Made by a program: the position numbers and the translations under genes. From positions 1,116,001 through 1,180,000 of the forward strand of contig CAWDDC010000004.1 in NCBI GenBank assembly GCA_963801045.1: DNA of 64,000 nucleotides, written 5' to 3'. The notes below the pieces were generated by a model. That model was not told the origin of the DNA, did not search any database, and worked only from the letters and a program-made list of their open reading frames with translations. Source of the DNA: JACCWP01 sp963801045. GTDB taxonomy: Bacteria > Actinomycetota > Actinomycetes > Propionibacteriales > Nocardioidaceae. Below, one piece after another: positions 57,152-64,000 of this stretch (the first letter of the stretch is position 1; each line of letters begins with the position of its first letter).

Positions 57152-58177
57152 ATGCAGGACCCGAACAGCCGGGATCCCACCCGACCGGGTATGCCGCGTC
57201 AGGCGGTGGGGGACGAGCAGGACTTGCTGCTCTCGGTGACCGATCCGGAGCCGGAATCCGGCGTGCTCTGGGGGGTCGGCGCCGTGTCGCAGCGGCTCGG
57301 CATCGCCACGCCCACCCTGCGCACCTGGGACCGTCGCTACGGGCTGGGCCCCAGCGCTCGGACCGACGGCGGCCACCGGCGGTACTCCGAGCTGGACGTG
57401 GCCCGGGTCGCGCGGATGAGCCAGCTGATCGCCGAGGGCGTCCTCCCGTCGCAGGCGGCACAGGTGTCGCTGCGCTCGGTCCACGACCCCGCAGCGGTGC
57501 TGTCCGCCCCGCCGGCGACGGCCCTCGACGACTCCGCGCTCACCGGGCGCGGCGTCTCCATGACGATCAACGCGATGATGCGGGCGACCCGCGAGCTCGA
57601 CTCGGCCACGCTGTCGAAGATGCTCGCCCAGGTCTTCGAGCGGCGCGGTGTCCTGGCGGGCTGGACCGAGGTGGTGAGTCCCCTGCTCGTCGGCGTCGGC
57701 GATGCCTGGGCCCGCGGTGACATCGGCGTCGAGGGTGAGCACCTGGCCAGTGAGTGCGTCGCCACCGAGCTGCGGCACCGGGTCCGTTACCGGCCCGGCC
57801 GGCGGCCGAGCACACCGCCCGTCCTGCTGGCCAGTGCAGCCGACGACCAGCACGGGCTGCCACTGGTGGCGCTGGCGGCGGTGCTGACCGACCGGCGGAT
57901 CAACACCCGGGTGCTCGGCGCCCGGACACCGGCCGCCGCGCTGGCCGCGGCGATCGAGCGGGTCGCGCCACAGGTGGTCTTCCTCTGGTCCAGCCTGCAC
58001 GCGACCGGCCAGCTGCCGCACCTGGCCCGGCTCTCCGACGCCGGGAATCCCCTGGTGCTGATGCTGGGTGGTCCGGGCTGGTCCCGGCTGCAGCTGCAGC
58101 CCCAGCCGCCGCTGCGGATCGAGCGGGTGGCCGACCTGGGCTCGGCGGTCGATCGCATCCGAGCGCTGGTGGCCTAG
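57152..58177 (+). CDS. MerR-type regulator with cobalamin-binding domain (CarH/LitR-like)
   Basis: 341 residues. The MerR helix-turn-helix is at residues ~40-110 ('AVSQRLGIATPTLRTWDRRY', 'GGHRRYSELDVARVARMSQL'). The B12 region has 'WARGDIGVEGEHLAS', an exact W-x9-EH motif of CarH photoreceptors, and 'DDQHGLPLVALAAVL' as the lower His loop. Light-broken adenosylcobalamin would release repression. It is convergent with the CFA/DUF1365/oxidase operon, a partnership known for LitR. The ATG follows a CAGACT -10 by 7 nt. The stop shares CTAG with the cfa gene. Confidence 0.88.
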   Translation: MQDPNSRDPTRPGMPRQAVGDEQDLLLSVTDPEPESGVLWGVGAVSQRLGIATPTLRTWDRRYGLGPSARTDGGHRRYSELDVARVARMSQLIAEGVLPSQAAQVSLRSVHDPAAVLSAPPATALDDSALTGRGVSMTINAMMRATRELDSATLSKMLAQVFERRGVLAGWTEVVSPLLVGVGDAWARGDIGVEGEHLASECVATELRHRVRYRPGRRPSTPPVLLASAADDQHGLPLVALAAVLTDRRINTRVLGARTPAAALAAAIERVAPQVVFLWSSLHATGQLPHLARLSDAGNPLVLMLGGPGWSRLQLQPQPPLRIERVADLGSAVDRIRALVA

Positions 58178-59448
58178 GCCGGGTCCCGGCCGAGCGAGAG
58201 CTGACTGACGCCGAGGTAGCCGGTGCGGAAGCCGGCCTCGCAGTAGGCCAGGTAGAACTCCCACATCCGGCGGAACGTGGCGTCGAACCCGAGCGGGGAG
58301 ATCTGGTCCCACGCGCCGACGAACCGGTGCCGCCACTGGTGCAGGGTCTGGCCGTAGTGCCAGCCGAGCTCGCGGCGCTCGAGCACCCGGAGCCCGGTGT
58401 GGGCAGCCAGGGTGTGCTCGATCGCCTCCATCGACGGGATCAGGCCGCCCGGGAAGATGTACTTGTGGATCCACCCGTACGAGCGCCGGGTGGCCAGCAT
58501 CCGCTCGTGCGCCATCGTGATCGACTGCAGCGCGATCCGCCCGCCGGGGGCGAGCAGCCCGTCCAGGGTGGAGAAGTACGTCGGCCAGTACCGCTCGCCG
58601 ACCGCCTCCACCATCTCGACGCTCACGACGGCGTCGTACTCGCCGGTGACCTGGCGGTAGTCCTGCAGCCGCACGTCGACGCGGTCGGACACCCCCGCGT
58701 CGGCGATCCGCTCCCGGGCCAGCTCGCGCTGCTCGGCGGAGATGGTCACGGTGGTGACCTGCGCCCCGCGCTGCGCGGCGCGCACCGCGAGCGCTCCCCA
58801 GCCGGTGCCGATCTCGAGCAGCCGGGTGCCCGCACCCACCCGGGCGTGGTCGAGCACGCCGTCCATCTTGCGCAGCTGGGCACGCTCGAGGTCGAGGTCG
58901 GCCGCGGTGGCGATCGTGTCGGGGAACCACGCCGACGAGTACGTCATCGTCGGGTCGAGGAACTGCGCGAACAGGTCGTTGGACAGGTCGTAGTGGCGGG
59001 AGATGTTGCTCTTCGCGCCGGACACCGTGTTCTCCTCGTGCGCCGGCAGCCGCTCGTCGACGAAGCCCCGCAGCTTCTGCAGCGGCTTGGGCACCAGCCG
59101 GGTCAGCCGCTCCGCGAACGGGGTGAGCAGGTCGGCCAGGTCGGTCCCGCGACCGGTGACCCAGTCGCCACACATGTACGCCTCGCCGAAGCCGATCCGC
59201 AGGTCGGCGCCGAGCCGGGCGAAGACCGAGGCGGGGCGTACCAGCAGCATCTGCGGCGACAACGGACCACCCGCCCCCCAGGTCGTGCCGTCGGGGAACA
59301 CCATCCGGGCCGGCACCCGGCGCATCGCGCGCGCCACCAGCGTCCGCGCGATGGACGCCTGCACAGGTGCCCGGGGTGCTCGGCTGAGCGCGGGCCAGAG
59401 CTCGGCCCGGGGCGCCGGCACCACGCCGGACGACAGCTCGATGGTCAT
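58174..59448 (-). CDS. Cyclopropane-fatty-acyl-phospholipid synthase-like methyltransferase
   Basis: 424 residues. The SAM-binding part has 'LLEIGTGWGALAVRAAQRG', 'VDVRLQDYRQVTGEYDAVVS' and 'VEMVEAVGERYWPTYF'. 'SNISRHYDLSNDLFAQFLDP' and 'TMTYSSAWF' are the CFA substrate motifs. It methylates unsaturated acyl chains of membrane lipids (cyclopropane, methyl-branched or furan products). It is the third gene of the operon, overlapping DUF1365 (ATGA). It resembles UfaA1 of mycobacteria by gene neighbours. AGAAGGAG precedes the ATG. Confidence 0.9.
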   Translation of the reverse strand: MTIELSSGVVPAPRAELWPALSRAPRAPVQASIARTLVARAMRRVPARMVFPDGTTWGAGGPLSPQMLLVRPASVFARLGADLRIGFGEAYMCGDWVTGRGTDLADLLTPFAERLTRLVPKPLQKLRGFVDERLPAHEENTVSGAKSNISRHYDLSNDLFAQFLDPTMTYSSAWFPDTIATAADLDLERAQLRKMDGVLDHARVGAGTRLLEIGTGWGALAVRAAQRGAQVTTVTISAEQRELARERIADAGVSDRVDVRLQDYRQVTGEYDAVVSVEMVEAVGERYWPTYFSTLDGLLAPGGRIALQSITMAHERMLATRRSYGWIHKYIFPGGLIPSMEAIEHTLAAHTGLRVLERRELGWHYGQTLHQWRHRFVGAWDQISPLGFDATFRRMWEFYLAYCEAGFRTGYLGVSQLSLGRDPA

Positions 59449-60185
59449 CGCACTCCTTCTTGGTGCCGGTGCGCGGTCCTGGCGACCACGGGCAGCCGAC
59501 GCAACCACAGCCTGACGCCGTGTATTCGGATCAGCACGCTGACCCGCTGGGTCATGAACGGTCGGCGTACGAGCACCGACACCAGCCGGCGCACGCTGGC
59601 CGGTGCCGGCGACCCGTGGAAGGCCGCCGTGAAGACCACCCGGTCGTCCTGCCGGAGCTGGATCTTCGTGGTCACCCGGTCGGTCCCGAGCCCGAACCGC
59701 AGGTTGTAGCGGCCGTCGACGGTGAGGAACGGTGAGACGTAAAAGGCCTTGTCGGCGCTGGCCCGGCCGGCGTCGTCGACGTCGAGCAGGTAGGCGTGCC
59801 GCTCGCCGTAGGTGTTGTGCACCTCGGCGACGACGCAGGTGAGCCCGCCGTCGGGAGCCAGGCACCAGAACACGCTGAGCGGGTCGAACACGTGACCCAG
59901 CACGCGGGCATTGGCGAGCATCACGATCCGGCCGCCCCGTACGTCGAAACCTTCGGTCGCGCAGAACGCCTCGACGTTGGCCCGGATGCTCGCGCCCGGG
60001 TCGCCGAGGTGGTCGGCGGACCGGAAGCCCGCGAACGGCCGCAGCCATCGCGGCGGACGGGGCATGTCGTCGAGGTCGACCAGCCACTGGTAGACCCGGT
60101 AGCGGAAGCCGTGCCGCACCGGCACCAGCCGGTCGTGGCTGACCGTGCCCTCCACGATCGCCGGCAACGTGGGCAGGCTGGTCAT
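59445..60185 (-). CDS. DUF1365 family protein
   Basis: 246 residues. 'VEGTVSHDRLVPVRHGFRYR', 'VYQWLVDLDD', 'VLGHVFDPLSVFWCL', 'VVAEVHNTYGERHAYLL', and 'DKAFYVSPFL' are the DUF1365 blocks. The family always accompanies CFA-like methyltransferases and FAD oxidoreductases, and probably helps modify lipid-bound acyl chains. Both ends overlap the neighbouring genes by 4 nt (ATGA). No signal peptide is present. Confidence 0.92.
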   Translation of the reverse strand: MTSLPTLPAIVEGTVSHDRLVPVRHGFRYRVYQWLVDLDDMPRPPRWLRPFAGFRSADHLGDPGASIRANVEAFCATEGFDVRGGRIVMLANARVLGHVFDPLSVFWCLAPDGGLTCVVAEVHNTYGERHAYLLDVDDAGRASADKAFYVSPFLTVDGRYNLRFGLGTDRVTTKIQLRQDDRVVFTAAFHGSPAPASVRRLVSVLVRRPFMTQRVSVLIRIHGVRLWLRRLPVVARTAHRHQEGVR

Positions 60186-61510
60186 GGTGCCGACCACCAG
60201 CCGGGACCCGGCTCCGCACCGAGGCGGCGCGCCGCCTCGACCCCCGACCGGCAGCCGTCCTCGTGGAAGCCCCAGCCGTGGTAGGCACCGGCGAAGGCCG
60301 TGCGGTCGGTCGCGAGCGCAGACAGCTCACGCTGAGACGTCACCGCCTCGCGGGTGTAGACGGGGTGCCGGTACTCGGCCCGTGCGAGTACCCGCTCGTC
60401 CGCGATCCCCCCGTCGTCGTTGAGGGTCACCACGAACGCGTCGGTGGCGTCCTCGTAGCCCTGCAGCCGGTTCATCCAGTAGCTCACCCCGGCCCGGTCG
60501 CGCCGCTGGTCGCAGCCGTCGAGCCGGTAGTTCCAGCCCGCGCGGGCACGTGGCGCCCGCGGCAGGACGGCGTCGTCGGTGTGCAGGACGGCGGTGTTGT
60601 GCCCGTACCCGAACGCACCCAGCACCCGGCGCTCGTCGTCGCTGGGGTCGGTCAGCAGCCCGAGAGCGTCGTCGGCGTGGGTGGCCAGCACGACCTGGTC
60701 GACGACGTGCATCTCGCCCTGGCTGTCGTGCACCGCGACTCCGTCCGGCTTGCGGGTCACCGCGCGCACGCCCACGCCCGGTCGCACGTCGCCGATCCGG
60801 TCCGCCACCGCCGCGACGTACGCCCGCGAGCCGCCCACGACCGTGGACCACCGGGGCGCGTCGCCCGGCGTCAGGAAGCCGTGGTGGTCGAGGAACCGGA
60901 ACAGGTAGTGCGCCGGGTAGGCCAGCGCCGCCTCGTGTCCGGACGACCAGACGCACGAGACGACCGGCACGGCGTAGTGCTGCACGAAGTACGTCCCGAA
61001 CCCGTGCGCGGCCAGGAAGTCGCCGTAGGTGGTGCTGTCGTCGGCGTGCGGTTGGGCGTCCTGATCGGCGATGAACCGGCGCGCCAGCCGCTGGAAGCGG
61101 CGCACCTGGCCCAGCAGCCGCAGGAAGCGCGCATCGCCCAGGCGGCGCGGCTGGGCGAGGATCCCGCCAGCACCGCGACCGCCGGCGTACTCCAGGCCGC
61201 AGCCGTCGCAGCGGATGCTCAGCGACATCTCGGTGGGTCGGGTCTCCACGCGGAGCTCGCCGAACAGCCGTCGCAGCAGGGGGTACGTCCGGTCGTTGTG
61301 CACGATGAAGCCGGTGTCGACGGGATAGCTCCGGCCGTCGCGGGCGGTGACGTCGTGGGTGTGCGCGTGCCCGCCGAGCCGGTCGTCGGTCTCGAACAGG
61401 GTGACCCGGTGCGAGCGGCGCAGCAGGTACGCCGCCGTCAGGCCCGCGACACCAGAGCCGACGACCGCGACGCGCGGCCGGCCGGTCCCACGGGTCGACG
61501 CGTCACTCAC
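60182..61510 (-). CDS. FAD-dependent amine-oxidase-like oxidoreductase
   Basis: 442 residues. The dinucleotide site is 'RVAVVGSGVAGLTAAYLLRR' with the 'RLGGHAHT' FAD motif. 'PVDTGFIVHNDRTYPLLRRL' and 'VVGGSRAYVAAVADRI' are typical of the NAD(P)-binding oxidase in CFA/DUF1365 operons (Rv0449c-like). It probably desaturates or oxidises acyl chains. It is first in the operon, so the promoter is in the 61511-61799 gap. The GTG at 61508-61510 has GAGG upstream. Confidence 0.88.
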   Translation of the reverse strand: MSDASTRGTGRPRVAVVGSGVAGLTAAYLLRRSHRVTLFETDDRLGGHAHTHDVTARDGRSYPVDTGFIVHNDRTYPLLRRLFGELRVETRPTEMSLSIRCDGCGLEYAGGRGAGGILAQPRRLGDARFLRLLGQVRRFQRLARRFIADQDAQPHADDSTTYGDFLAAHGFGTYFVQHYAVPVVSCVWSSGHEAALAYPAHYLFRFLDHHGFLTPGDAPRWSTVVGGSRAYVAAVADRIGDVRPGVGVRAVTRKPDGVAVHDSQGEMHVVDQVVLATHADDALGLLTDPSDDERRVLGAFGYGHNTAVLHTDDAVLPRAPRARAGWNYRLDGCDQRRDRAGVSYWMNRLQGYEDATDAFVVTLNDDGGIADERVLARAEYRHPVYTREAVTSQRELSALATDRTAFAGAYHGWGFHEDGCRSGVEAARRLGAEPGPGWWSAP

Positions 61511-61799
61511 GGAGTCAGCCTCACAGGAGGGTTTACGGATCGCACCGCGAGCGCGGGGTGCCGCGGTGTCACCCCTTGTTCGTGGCCGTGGCGCCCGGGG
61601 ATGGGCCGCGCGACGATAGGCGCCGTGTTGTGGCGGCAACACGTTGGCGACTCTCCGCCGGCACCGACCGGGTGCCGCCAGAACCAGGCGCCGGAGTTGG
61701 GCGACACCCCGGGAGCCGCCTGGTTGTCGGGTCGCCACGCTGGTCGGCCACGTCGGAGTCGCCGCCGACGACATGCGCGAACGCGCGGAAGGCAAGTGT
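61511..61799. other. 289-bp intergenic region with a hairpin
   Basis: No convincing gene is present. It holds the operon promoter region for the oxidase (minus strand) and the 3' side of the ligD-type gene. A perfect 7-bp stem, CGTGTTG...CAACACG (61624-61643), has a 6-nt loop. It could be a binding site for the B12 regulator or a terminator. A TGTCACC...-type patch at 61567-61575 is not repeated here. Confidence 0.4.
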
Positions 61800-62708
61800 C
61801 TAGACGGGCAGCCGCGGGCCGGTGCCAAGGGTCTTTCCGGCCAGGTCTCCCAAGTCGGACAACCGGTCGGGCACGTCGGCGGCCAGCACCTGCTCGAGAC
61901 TGGCCGGGTCCTCGACCTCGTCCCAGTCGCGGGGTGCGGCGACCCAGGACCGCTCGCGTCCGCGCAGCGAGTACGGCGTGATGGTCGTCTTCGCGTCGTC
62001 GTTCTGGCTCCAGTCGAGGAAGACCTTCCCACCACGCAGGTTCTTGGCCATCCGGGACAGGATCAGCTTGGGGTGTGCGGCCTCCAGCTCGCGCGCGACG
62101 TCGTGTGCGTAGTCGCGCACGGTGTCGGCGTCCTGCTTGCCGCTGATGGGCGCGTACAGCTGCAGCCCCTTGCTGCCGCTGGTGACCGGGTACGTCTCGA
62201 GGTCGTCGTCGGCCAACCGGTCCCGCACGATGAGCGCCACCTCCGCACACTGCTCGAGACCGGCCGGCGCCCCGGGGTCGAGGTCGATGACCAACCGGTC
62301 CGGCCGGCGCTCCGCCCCGCGTGGGCCGACCGTCCACTGCGGGGTGTGCAGCTCCAGGGCCGCCAGGTTGGCAAGCCACACCAGGTCGGCGAGGCCCTCG
62401 ACGACCGGGTACGTCACCTGCTCCCGGTTCCGGCTGCTGCCGGGCGAGTCGAGAGTGACCGTGCGGACCCACGACGGAGTGCCTCGCGGCACGTTCTTCT
62501 CGAAGAACGGCTGGGAGCCGGTCCCGTCGGGCCACCGCTTGCGGGTCGCCGGCCGGCCCGCGAGCTGCGGGAGCATGACGTCGGCGACCGCCACGTAGTG
62601 CTCGATCACCTGGTGCTTGGTCGTGCCGTCGGCGGGATAGAGCACTTTGTCCAGGTTGGACACCTTCAGCCGATGGCCGTCGACCTCCAGCGTGTCCTTC
62701 TCCGCCAT
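61800..62708 (-). CDS. ligD: LigD-type primase-polymerase domain protein (NHEJ)
   Basis: 302 residues forming a stand-alone LigD polymerase domain (archaeo-eukaryotic primase fold). It has 'VSNLDKVLYPADGTTKHQVI', 'RPATRKRWPDGTGSQPFFEK', 'NVPRGTPSWV', the metal site 'DRLVIDLDPGAP' (DxD), 'VTSGSKGLQLYAPISG', and 'KVFLDWSQNDDAKTTITPYS'. Ligase and nuclease domains are absent from this gene, so they must be elsewhere. It is divergent from ku. GGGAGG precedes the ATG. Confidence 0.9.
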   Translation of the reverse strand: MAEKDTLEVDGHRLKVSNLDKVLYPADGTTKHQVIEHYVAVADVMLPQLAGRPATRKRWPDGTGSQPFFEKNVPRGTPSWVRTVTLDSPGSSRNREQVTYPVVEGLADLVWLANLAALELHTPQWTVGPRGAERRPDRLVIDLDPGAPAGLEQCAEVALIVRDRLADDDLETYPVTSGSKGLQLYAPISGKQDADTVRDYAHDVARELEAAHPKLILSRMAKNLRGGKVFLDWSQNDDAKTTITPYSLRGRERSWVAAPRDWDEVEDPASLEQVLAADVPDRLSDLGDLAGKTLGTGPRLPV

Positions 62709-62810
62709 CTGGCGCCTCCCACGTCTCATCCGTCACACTGGTGTCTTGCGGCCGGGGTTACGGTCGTCATCCTGGTGCGTGCACGTCCGAGTGTGGAGGA
62801 GGTGGCTACG

Positions 62811-63782
62811 GTGCGCTCGATCTGGAAGGGCTCGGTGTCCTTCGGCCTGGTCAGCATCCCGGTGAAGCTGTACACCGCGACCGGTGGCCACGACCTGCGG
62901 TTCCACCAGGTCCACCAGGAGGACGGTGGACGCATCCGGTTCAAGCGGGTGTGCGAGGTGTGCGGCAAGGAGGTCGCCTACTCCGACATCGCCAAGGGGT
63001 ACGACTCCGACGACGGCCGTTCCGCGATCCTCACCAACGACGACCTGGACGCGCTGCCGGTGGCGAGCGGACGCGAGATCGACGTGGTCGAGTTCGTCCC
63101 GTCCGACCAGGTCGACCCGATGCTGATGGACAAGACCTACTACCTCGAGCCGGACGGCAAGGCGGCCAAGCCCTACGCGCTGCTGCGGGAGGCGCTCGGC
63201 CGCACCGAGCGGATGGCACTGGTCAAGGTCGCCCTGCGGCAGCGCGAGACCCTCGCGGTGCTGCGGGTGCGCGACAAGGTGATCGTCCTGCAGACCCTGC
63301 TGTGGCCCGACGAGGTCCGCGAGGCCGACTTCCCGGTGCTGCAGGAGGACATCGACCTGCGGCCGCAGGAGACGACCATGGCCGAGTCGCTGGTCGAGAG
63401 CCTGGCTGCCGACTTCGAGCCCGACCGCTTCGAGGACGAGTACAAGCACGCGATGGAGCAGCTGGTCGAGGCCAAGCTCGATGGCGACGACGCGAGCGAG
63501 CTGCTGCGTCCCGACACCGACGAGAGCGACGAGGAGGCCGACGTCGTCGACCTGGTCGCTGCCCTCCGGGCGAGCGTCGAGAAGGCCAAGGGCGGCAAGT
63601 CCTCCTCCGAGGAGAAGCCCGCTGCGAAGAAGAGCGCGGCGTCGAGCGCAAAGAAGGCGACGGCCAAGAAGTCGACCGCCAAGAAGACCGCGGCCAAGAA
63701 GTCGACCGCCAAGAAGACCGCGGCGAAGAAGGCGACGACCAAGAAGACCGCGGCCAAGAAGCAGGCGCGCAAGTCCGCCTGA
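62811..63782 (+). CDS. ku: Ku protein of non-homologous end joining
   Basis: 323 residues. The Ku core is complete: 'RSIWKGSVSFGLVSIPVKLY', 'RIRFKRVCEVCGKEVAYSDI', 'KGYDSDDGRSAILTNDDLDA', 'KTYYLEPDGKAAKPYALLRE', and 'KVIVLQTLLWPDEVREADFP'. The C-terminal ~55 residues are a histone-like Lys/Ala tail of repeated KKT/KKS-AAK units, found on many actinobacterial Ku proteins and thought to bind DNA. The GTG at 62811 has GGAGG 8 nt upstream. It is divergent from the polymerase gene. Confidence 0.95.
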   Translation: MRSIWKGSVSFGLVSIPVKLYTATGGHDLRFHQVHQEDGGRIRFKRVCEVCGKEVAYSDIAKGYDSDDGRSAILTNDDLDALPVASGREIDVVEFVPSDQVDPMLMDKTYYLEPDGKAAKPYALLREALGRTERMALVKVALRQRETLAVLRVRDKVIVLQTLLWPDEVREADFPVLQEDIDLRPQETTMAESLVESLAADFEPDRFEDEYKHAMEQLVEAKLDGDDASELLRPDTDESDEEADVVDLVAALRASVEKAKGGKSSSEEKPAAKKSAASSAKKATAKKSTAKKTAAKKSTAKKTAAKKATTKKTAAKKQARKSA

Positions 63783-63785
63783 GCG

Positions 63786-64000
63786 CTACTGGTGCAGTCG
63801 GTAGAACCGCCACAGGTCGTTGTCGATCGGCAGCGCCTCGACGTCGCGGAAGCCGGCGTCGAGGGCGTAGCCGCGCAACGTCGACGGACGCATCACGGTG
63901 CCGGTGCCGACCGACCCGGGGTGCGCCATGCCGTCCGGCAGGCAGATCAGCAGCGACAGGCCGTACATCAGCCGCTCGATGTCGTCACCGGCACCGGTGA
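63786..64000 (-). CDS. SAM-dependent methyltransferase, C-terminal end (5' part outside window)
   Basis: The frame is open through the right edge and ends at 63786. The 70 visible residues ('DDIERLMYGLSLLICLPDGM', 'GTVMRPSTLRGYALDAGFRD', 'VEALPIDNDLWRFYRLHQ') match the C-terminus of class I methyltransferases, with the 'YALDAGFRDVEALPI' strand-helix. The SAM-binding part is not in the window. It is convergent with ku. Confidence 0.75.
   Translation of the reverse strand, partial: TGAGDDIERLMYGLSLLICLPDGMAHPGSVGTGTVMRPSTLRGYALDAGFRDVEALPIDNDLWRFYRLHQ

Noticed and set aside
1..64000. CRISPR arrays and insertion sequences
   Set aside because: No array of regularly spaced direct repeats and no transposase gene were seen. 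The 21-bp tandem repeat has no spacers.

Overview
The window is one contiguous piece of a high-GC actinobacterial chromosome. Supporting signs are WhiB, a FasR-type regulator, DUF3145, DUF3052 and DUF1707 proteins, an RNase H/phosphatase fusion, many GTG starts, and many genes whose -10 hexamer lies 6-8 nt before the start codon (leaderless transcripts). The gene set fits the Nocardioidaceae/Propionibacteriales; this is inference, since no 16S or marker search was possible. The gene content also matches a block conserved in Mycobacterium tuberculosis: fabD-acp-kas-accD6, a FasR-like regulator, aceE, DUF3052, ahpE, then the Nif3/zinc-ribbon/RNase H genes, panB, glnA2 and glnE. Accessory genes are inserted between these core groups.

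Layout. 0-2 kb: end of an NAD(P)-binding protein, a GNAT protein, DUF3145 and a membrane-anchored protein. 2.1-8.6 kb: fatty-acid synthesis operon read leftwards (fasR, fabD, fabH, acpP, fabF, accD). 8.7-11.8 kb: hydrolase, PHP protein and SpoU methyltransferase. 11.8-15.2 kb: araB, araD and a LacI repressor with a visible operator. 15.2-22 kb: a palindromic repeat, PadR-DUF1707, aceE, DUF3052, acyl-CoA ligase and peroxiredoxin. 22-26 kb: an accessory island around a tRNA-Val. It carries back-to-back promoters, a Cro-like HTH fused in frame to a secreted protein, a second small regulator, an ImmA/IrrE metallopeptidase, secreted proteins, a second copy of the palindromic repeat and a lysin-like protein. 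26-28 kb: a secreted GH43 enzyme. 28.3-31.7 kb: an AdoMet-decarboxylase-like protein coupled to a LuxI-like acyltransferase, facing a GGDEF/EAL membrane protein. 31.9-37 kb: Nif3, zinc-ribbon, RNase H-phosphatase, YaaA and a transporter. 37.1-46.3 kb: rnpB, FAH hydrolase, NhaC antiporter, HNH nuclease, map, MFS, BtuF-like protein and panB. 46.4-51.7 kb: nadE with an apparent 3' frameshift running into a 21-bp tandem repeat, then a degenerate M48-like membrane protein. 51.7-57 kb: glnA2, a class I amidotransferase, glnE and whiB. 57-61.5 kb: a B12-binding MerR regulator next to a cyclopropane-synthase/DUF1365/FAD-oxidase operon. 61.8-64 kb: LigD-type polymerase and Ku (end joining), then a methyltransferase cut by the window end.

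How the parts work together. The fab operon makes acyl-ACP under FasR. AceE and the CoA ligase feed acetyl- and acyl-CoA metabolism. GH43 plus AraB and AraD suggest use of arabinan or arabinoxylan, although no araA is present. The CFA/DUF1365/oxidase operon probably modifies membrane lipids in response to light or B12. The best candidates for something undescribed are the AdoMetDC-like/LuxI-like pair, the tRNA-proximal switch with its HTH-secreted fusion, and the 84-bp palindrome family with compensatory base changes.
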